Both the position numbers and the translations under genes were made by a program. Under the pieces are notes generated by a model, which saw nothing but the letters and a program-made list of their open reading frames with translations, searched no databases and was not told where the DNA came from. From positions 124,001 through 188,000 of the forward strand of contig NZ_LOAS01000009.1 in assembly GCF_001558155.1 (NCBI RefSeq): a stretch of 64,000 nt of DNA. The letters run 5' to 3'. This stretch comes from Aliiruegeria sabulilitoris. GTDB lineage: Bacteria > Pseudomonadota > Alphaproteobacteria > Rhodobacterales > Rhodobacteraceae. Shown here piece by piece: positions 60,480 to 64,000 of the stretch. Every line of letters begins with the position of its first letter. The stretch's first letter is position 1.

Positions 60480-61791
60480 CTTTGGCTGCCTTGATAAAGT
60501 TCATCGGGTTCACGGGCTTCCCGTTCACATGCACCTCGTAGTGCAGATGCGTGCCGGTCGACCGTCCGGTGTTCCCCATATCACCGATCCGCTGGCCTTT
60601 CGAGACCCTTTGACCTTCGGAGACGCGAAGGCGGGACATATGACCATACCATGTTTCGATTCCGAATTCGTGCCGGATCTTGACCATGCGGCCGAAGCCC
60701 GAGTGCCAGCCGGCCTTGACCACTACGCCGTCGGCGGTGGAATAGATCGGCGTGCCGTGGCTGGAGGCGAAATCGGTGCCATTATGCATGCGGCCCCAAC
60801 GCGGACCGAAGGGCGAGGTGAACCGGAAGCTGTCGCGCAGCGGCATCGCAAAAGGCGCCTTCTCGGCGGCGATCCGATAGAGGTTCATCCGGTCCAGCCC
60901 CTTGAGCAGGTCGTTCGCGCGTGCCTCGTCCGGGGAGGGTTCCACGCCCTTGGTCGAGAAGGCGATAGGGGTGAGCGGGCCGCCCTGGCCGGAATAGCCG
61001 CGCTTGACGGCATCGAGCAGTCGCGACGGCGGCAGGCCGGCATTGGAGAACATTTTCTCCAACGGTTCGACCGAGACGGTCAGCGCTTCTTCGAGCTGGG
61101 TGAAAATCTTGTCGTTGCGGTCCAGGATCAGGTCGCGCTCGAACTTCGCCTCTTCCGCCTCTTCCAGCGCCAGCTCCGCCTCGCGCTCCATGTCGTCGCG
61201 TTCGGACGCTGTGCGTTCCAGCGCTTCGTTGAGGAAGGCCAGCGTCGCATCCACTTCGGTGAGCGAGTTGCGTTCGGCTTCCTGCTCGGCGCGGCCTTCC
61301 AGGACGGCGGCCACTTCCTCTGCCTTTTCGCGCGCCTCGTCTCGCTGGTTCATTGCCTTGCGCAGCGTGGTCTGGATCACATTGATCCCGGTTTCCAGCT
61401 CGCGGCGGCGATCCTCCGACTGGAGCAGTTGCGATTGCATCCTGGAAATCTGACCGAGGGCCGAGTTGAAACGCTCATGCGCGGCGAGGGCTTCGGATTC
61501 CGCCACGTCGCGGGCTTCCGACAACTCGTTCAGCCTGTCTTCGTAAAGCGCGCGGTCGCGGCCGGCCTGTTCGCGTACATTGTCGGCGCCTATGCTCTCC
61601 ATCAGCAGGACCGAAGAGGCGATGATGGCCCAGGCAACCGTGGCTGCCGAGCCGAACAGGATCAGTGCCTGCGTACCCGGGCGCAGCCGGATGAAGCGTG
61701 TGCTGTCGTTCTCCGAGCGCAGAAAAAGGCGCTGCTCGGGAAACCATCGTTCGAGAATATTGTGAATGCGGTCACTCAGTCGCGTACGCAA
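60469..61791 (-). CDS. M23-family peptidoglycan endopeptidase with coiled coil
   Basis: A 440-aa envelope protein. One N-terminal TM helix (ALILFGSAATVAWAIIASSVL followed by LMESIG) anchors a long coiled coil (about 75-250; LETGINVIQTTLRKAMNQRD and similar). The LytM domain follows with zinc-site motifs HNGTDFASSHGTPIYSTADG (H-x3-D) and GTHLHYEVHVNGKPVNP (HxH). It should cut peptide cross-links in the periplasm. Coupling to bactofilin implies a cytoskeleton-to-wall module; such M23/bactofilin pairs are known in other bacteria. Confidence 0.93.
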   Translation of the reverse strand: MRTRLSDRIHNILERWFPEQRLFLRSENDSTRFIRLRPGTQALILFGSAATVAWAIIASSVLLMESIGADNVREQAGRDRALYEDRLNELSEARDVAESEALAAHERFNSALGQISRMQSQLLQSEDRRRELETGINVIQTTLRKAMNQRDEAREKAEEVAAVLEGRAEQEAERNSLTEVDATLAFLNEALERTASERDDMEREAELALEEAEEAKFERDLILDRNDKIFTQLEEALTVSVEPLEKMFSNAGLPPSRLLDAVKRGYSGQGGPLTPIAFSTKGVEPSPDEARANDLLKGLDRMNLYRIAAEKAPFAMPLRDSFRFTSPFGPRWGRMHNGTDFASSHGTPIYSTADGVVVKAGWHSGFGRMVKIRHEFGIETWYGHMSRLRVSEGQRVSKGQRIGDMGNTGRSTGTHLHYEVHVNGKPVNPMNFIKAAKDVF

Positions 61792-61851
61792 GGCCCGTTC
61801 CGTCCCCTGGATCGTTCTTGTTTTTCCCGGTTGCGGCCGTCCCCAACGGCG

Positions 61852-61865
61852 CCCCGTTAACGGGG
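61852..61865. promoter_or_regulatory. Perfect palindrome upstream of the M23 gene
   Basis: CCCCGTTAACGGGG is a perfect 14-bp palindrome 61 bp upstream of the M23 start and 107 bp past the DUF455 stop. It could be an operator or part of a terminator; the sequence does not decide. Confidence 0.4.
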
Positions 61866-61971
61866 GATTACGGCGTGGTCACAAATCGTGCAAGAATTTT
61901 GGGGGTTTTGTGGTGCCGCAGACACGCAATATGGAGTTTTCGGCGAAAAATCGCCGATTTGAGACGTGATT

Positions 61972-62799
61972 TCAGACCGTTCCGGACCGATCTGCAAGTG
62001 GCCAGTAGAAATCCGGCGGCAATCCGGCCTCTGCACGTTTCTCCTCGTTGAAGGGTGGTTTGAGCGGACCGTGGAAGTAGCGGCGCACGAGATCATGGAA
62101 CACGATGACCGGGTCGCGGTCCTCGCGTCCGCACAGGAAGTGGAACCATTTGGAGCCATAGGCGACGTGGTGGACCTCCTCGGCATAGATCACGTCGAGC
62201 GCCGCAATGGTCTGCTTGTCGCCGGCCTTGCGGAAGATCTCGATCATGCCAGGGGTCACGTCGAGCCCGCGCGCCTCCAGCACCATCGGCACCACGGCCA
62301 GCCGGCCCATCAGGTCTTCGGCGGTGTCCTCGGCCGCGCGCCACATGCCGGCATGGGCGGGCAGAGCGCCGTAATGGCTGTCGCGCGCTTCGAGGCAATC
62401 GAAGATCAGGTTGAAATGCTTGGCCTCCTCGTCGGCCGACTTCACCCAGTCGTCATAGAACCCCATCGGCATGGGCACATGGCCGAAACGGGCGATGATG
62501 TCCCAATGCAGGTCCACCGCGTTGAGCTCGATATGGGCCACCGCATGCAGAATTGCGGCCTGTCCCTGCGGCGAGCCAGGCCGGCGGCGCGGCACGTCCC
62601 GCGGATCCAGCAGTTCGGGCTTCTCGGGCCGGGCAGGGCGCAGGGGCGGGTTTGCGGTGCCAACGGGGATCGGCGCACCCGCCGCGCGCGCCTCGCGCCA
62701 GCGCTCCGCGTAGCGACGCGACAGCGCCGTCTTTTCGCGGCCATCGGCGGTGCACAGCACCTCGCAGGCCATCTCGGTCAGGATTTTCTGCTCAGGCAC
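61972..62799 (-). CDS. DUF455 ferritin-like protein
   Basis: A 275-aa cytoplasmic protein of the DUF455 family, which has a ferritin-like fold. Putative di-metal ligands are in ILHAVAHIELNAVDLHWDII (E and H), DEEAKHFNLIFDCLEA (ExxH) and VIYAEEVHHVAYGSKWF (ExxH). Homologues are related to MiaE-like monooxygenases, but the substrate is unknown. It is separated from its neighbours by about 130-180 bp. Confidence 0.88.
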   Translation of the reverse strand: MPEQKILTEMACEVLCTADGREKTALSRRYAERWREARAAGAPIPVGTANPPLRPARPEKPELLDPRDVPRRRPGSPQGQAAILHAVAHIELNAVDLHWDIIARFGHVPMPMGFYDDWVKSADEEAKHFNLIFDCLEARDSHYGALPAHAGMWRAAEDTAEDLMGRLAVVPMVLEARGLDVTPGMIEIFRKAGDKQTIAALDVIYAEEVHHVAYGSKWFHFLCGREDRDPVIVFHDLVRRYFHGPLKPPFNEEKRAEAGLPPDFYWPLADRSGTV

Positions 62800-62926
62800 G
62801 ATCCGCTCCCCAAAGTCTCATGCGGGTGTCTGTGTCACGTGCGCGCCAAGAAGGGCAAGGGCGTTCGCCGCCCATGCCGCTAGCAAGCCCGGTTTCGGGA
62901 AGACACGGGGTCTCCGACGGGCAAGG

Positions 62927-63415
62927 TCAGCCCAGGGCCTTCACCGCCTCCAGTACTTCGTCGATGTGGCCGTCAACCTTCACCTTGCGCCAGATGCGGC
63001 GGATCACGCCGTCGCCGTCAATCAGGAAGGTGGCGCGCTCGATCCCCATGAAGGTCTTGCCGTACATCTTCTTCTCGCCGTAGACGCCGTAACGCTCACA
63101 GATATCGCCTTCGGCATCCGACAGCAGCGCCACGCCAAGTTCGTGCTTGTCGCGGAACTTTTCGTGTTTGGCGACGGTGTCCTTGGAAACGCCGAGGATC
63201 GTTGCGCCGGCCTCTTCAAATTCCTGTTGGCGGCAGGTGAACCCTATGGCCTGTTTCGTGCATCCCGGCGTATCGTCACGCGGATAGAAATAGAGAATGA
63301 CGGGGCTTGGCCGGAGCGCCGAGAGGGTCACATCCGTGCCGCCATCGCGGGGCAGGGTGAAATCGGGGGCGGTATTGCCCTCGGTGAGGGTGGTTCCGGT
63401 CGGGGTGTCGATCAT
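62927..63415 (-). CDS. bcp: Bcp-type peroxiredoxin
   Basis: A 162-aa thiol peroxidase. The peroxidatic Cys is in YFYPRDDTPGCTKQAIGFTC. In many Bcp proteins a resolving Cys lies five residues later; here that position is Ile and the next Cys is nine residues after the first. LGVSKDTVAKHEKFRDKHEL and FLIDGDGVIRRIWRKVKV complete the fold. It reduces hydrogen peroxide and organic peroxides with thioredoxin. It is divergent from the partial AsmA-like gene. Confidence 0.93.
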   Translation of the reverse strand: MIDTPTGTTLTEGNTAPDFTLPRDGGTDVTLSALRPSPVILYFYPRDDTPGCTKQAIGFTCRQQEFEEAGATILGVSKDTVAKHEKFRDKHELGVALLSDAEGDICERYGVYGEKKMYGKTFMGIERATFLIDGDGVIRRIWRKVKVDGHIDEVLEAVKALG

Positions 63416-63518
63416 GTAACTGTCATCCTTCAGGCAAAGTGTTGCACTTACTTAGTAGTGCGGCGCGCGCGAAGTTAAAGAGGCTGGGCCATTGGTCCGG
63501 CAGAGCGGCGGACAGAAC

Positions 63519-64000
63519 GTGGAGGAAAGCCAGAACACCGAAACCGGTGACGATCGACAGCAGGTCGATCCGGAACGCGCGTCGCGGCCGCGGCGTCGCA
63601 AGCGCTGGCGCGTGCTGTCCTGGAGCCTGTTCATCCTGTTCGATGCCGTCGTGGTGCTCGGGGTCGGGCTTTTCTTGGCCAGTCTGACGATCGAGGGCCG
63701 TGACCTGCCGACGCCGGATTGGGCAGCGGAGCAGGCGAGCCTGATCCTGTCGCGCGGCCTCGACGGTGGCGAAACCAATGTGGGCGAGATCACCATTCGC
63801 ATGGCGCAGAAAGCCCTGCCGGAGGTGATTTTTCGCGACGTGACGGTGACGGGGCCCGACGGGTCCGAATTGCTGAACGTGCCCGCCCTGCAGCTTTCGG
63901 TCGACAAGCGCGCGATCTGGCAGGGCAAGTTGCAACCGCGGACGCTTGAGGTTGTTGGAGCCAAACTGGAGCTGCGCCGCAAGGCGGACGGGTCGTTCGA
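63519..64000 (+). CDS. AsmA/DUF3971-like envelope protein (5' part, runs off the window)
   Basis: The first 160 codons of a larger protein. A basic cytoplasmic start (RPRRRKRWRVL) is followed by one TM helix (LFILFDAVVVLGVGLFLASL), then the periplasmic beta-strand pattern of AsmA/YhdP-like proteins (NVGEITIRMAQKALPEVIFR; PALQLSVDKRAIWQGKLQPR; LEVVGAKLELRRKADGSF). These proteins are linked to lipid transport between the membranes and usually exceed 1000 aa. The GTG start is tentative; a TTG lies 27 bases upstream. Confidence 0.72.
   Translation, partial: MEESQNTETGDDRQQVDPERASRPRRRKRWRVLSWSLFILFDAVVVLGVGLFLASLTIEGRDLPTPDWAAEQASLILSRGLDGGETNVGEITIRMAQKALPEVIFRDVTVTGPDGSELLNVPALQLSVDKRAIWQGKLQPRTLEVVGAKLELRRKADGSF

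Overview
The window looks like chromosomal DNA of a Rhodobacteraceae (Roseobacter-group) alphaproteobacterium. The evidence is high GC, an ALA-synthase type hemA with a Fnr-like site, a three-gene TRAP transporter, Entner-Doudoroff genes edd-eda, a rodZ-ispG pair, small lineage-typical proteins (DUF2852, DUF1127-like, DUF2927, a PIN protein beside an rRNA methyltransferase) and copies of an intergenic repeat ending in GAAAGATGA. Most of the window is ordinary core genome. I see no prophage, CRISPR array or clear defence island.

Layout. 0-3 kb: a Crp/Fnr regulator, then a decayed IS21-family element (1498-2961) whose left edge cuts off a membrane-protein gene. 3-12 kb: a sensing and uptake module. 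A sCache-domain histidine kinase, a NarL-type response regulator and a sCache-domain chemoreceptor run leftward; a TRAP transporter (binding protein, large DctQ, very large DctM) runs rightward from the shared promoter region. 12-19 kb: a secreted HEFVH protein, bpt, RDD, DUF2852, YbaK-like and glnE, the last overlapping a 90-aa gene. 19-22 kb: edd-eda behind a perfect 14-bp palindromic operator. 22-35 kb: an RlmI-like methyltransferase overlapping a PIN protein, SelO, transporters, a GNAT and lipoprotein pair, an epimerase, an orphan CoxE/VWA protein, an M48 protease, and a CBS protein overlapping an ArsB/NhaD-type permease.

35-39 kb: the most interesting locus, a complete four-gene operon for a sodium-pumping biotin-dependent decarboxylase (carboxyltransferase, OadG-like, biotin carrier, OadB) with a leader containing two hairpins and a strong terminator. 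Its alpha subunit is of the CoA-ester (methylmalonyl-CoA) type, not the oxaloacetate type. 40-47 kb: tRNA-Val, a LuxR solo, hemA, rodZ, ispG and a glycerophosphodiesterase-like protein that has lost its metal-binding carboxylates. 47-57 kb: a DsbA-like protein, aminotransferase, amidase, methyltransferase, PBP1A, RF2 and a DMT transporter. 57-64 kb: cysK, a DUF2189 membrane protein, a STAS-like protein, a bactofilin overlapping an M23 peptidase, DUF455, a Bcp peroxiredoxin, and the start of an AsmA/DUF3971-type protein that runs off the end.

How genes may work together (inference): kinase, regulator, chemoreceptor and TRAP transporter probably share one small carboxylate ligand. edd and eda form one pathway unit. 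Amidase, PBP1A, M23 peptidase, bactofilin and RodZ all serve envelope growth but lie in separate loci. All calls come from reading the sequence; no database search was run.
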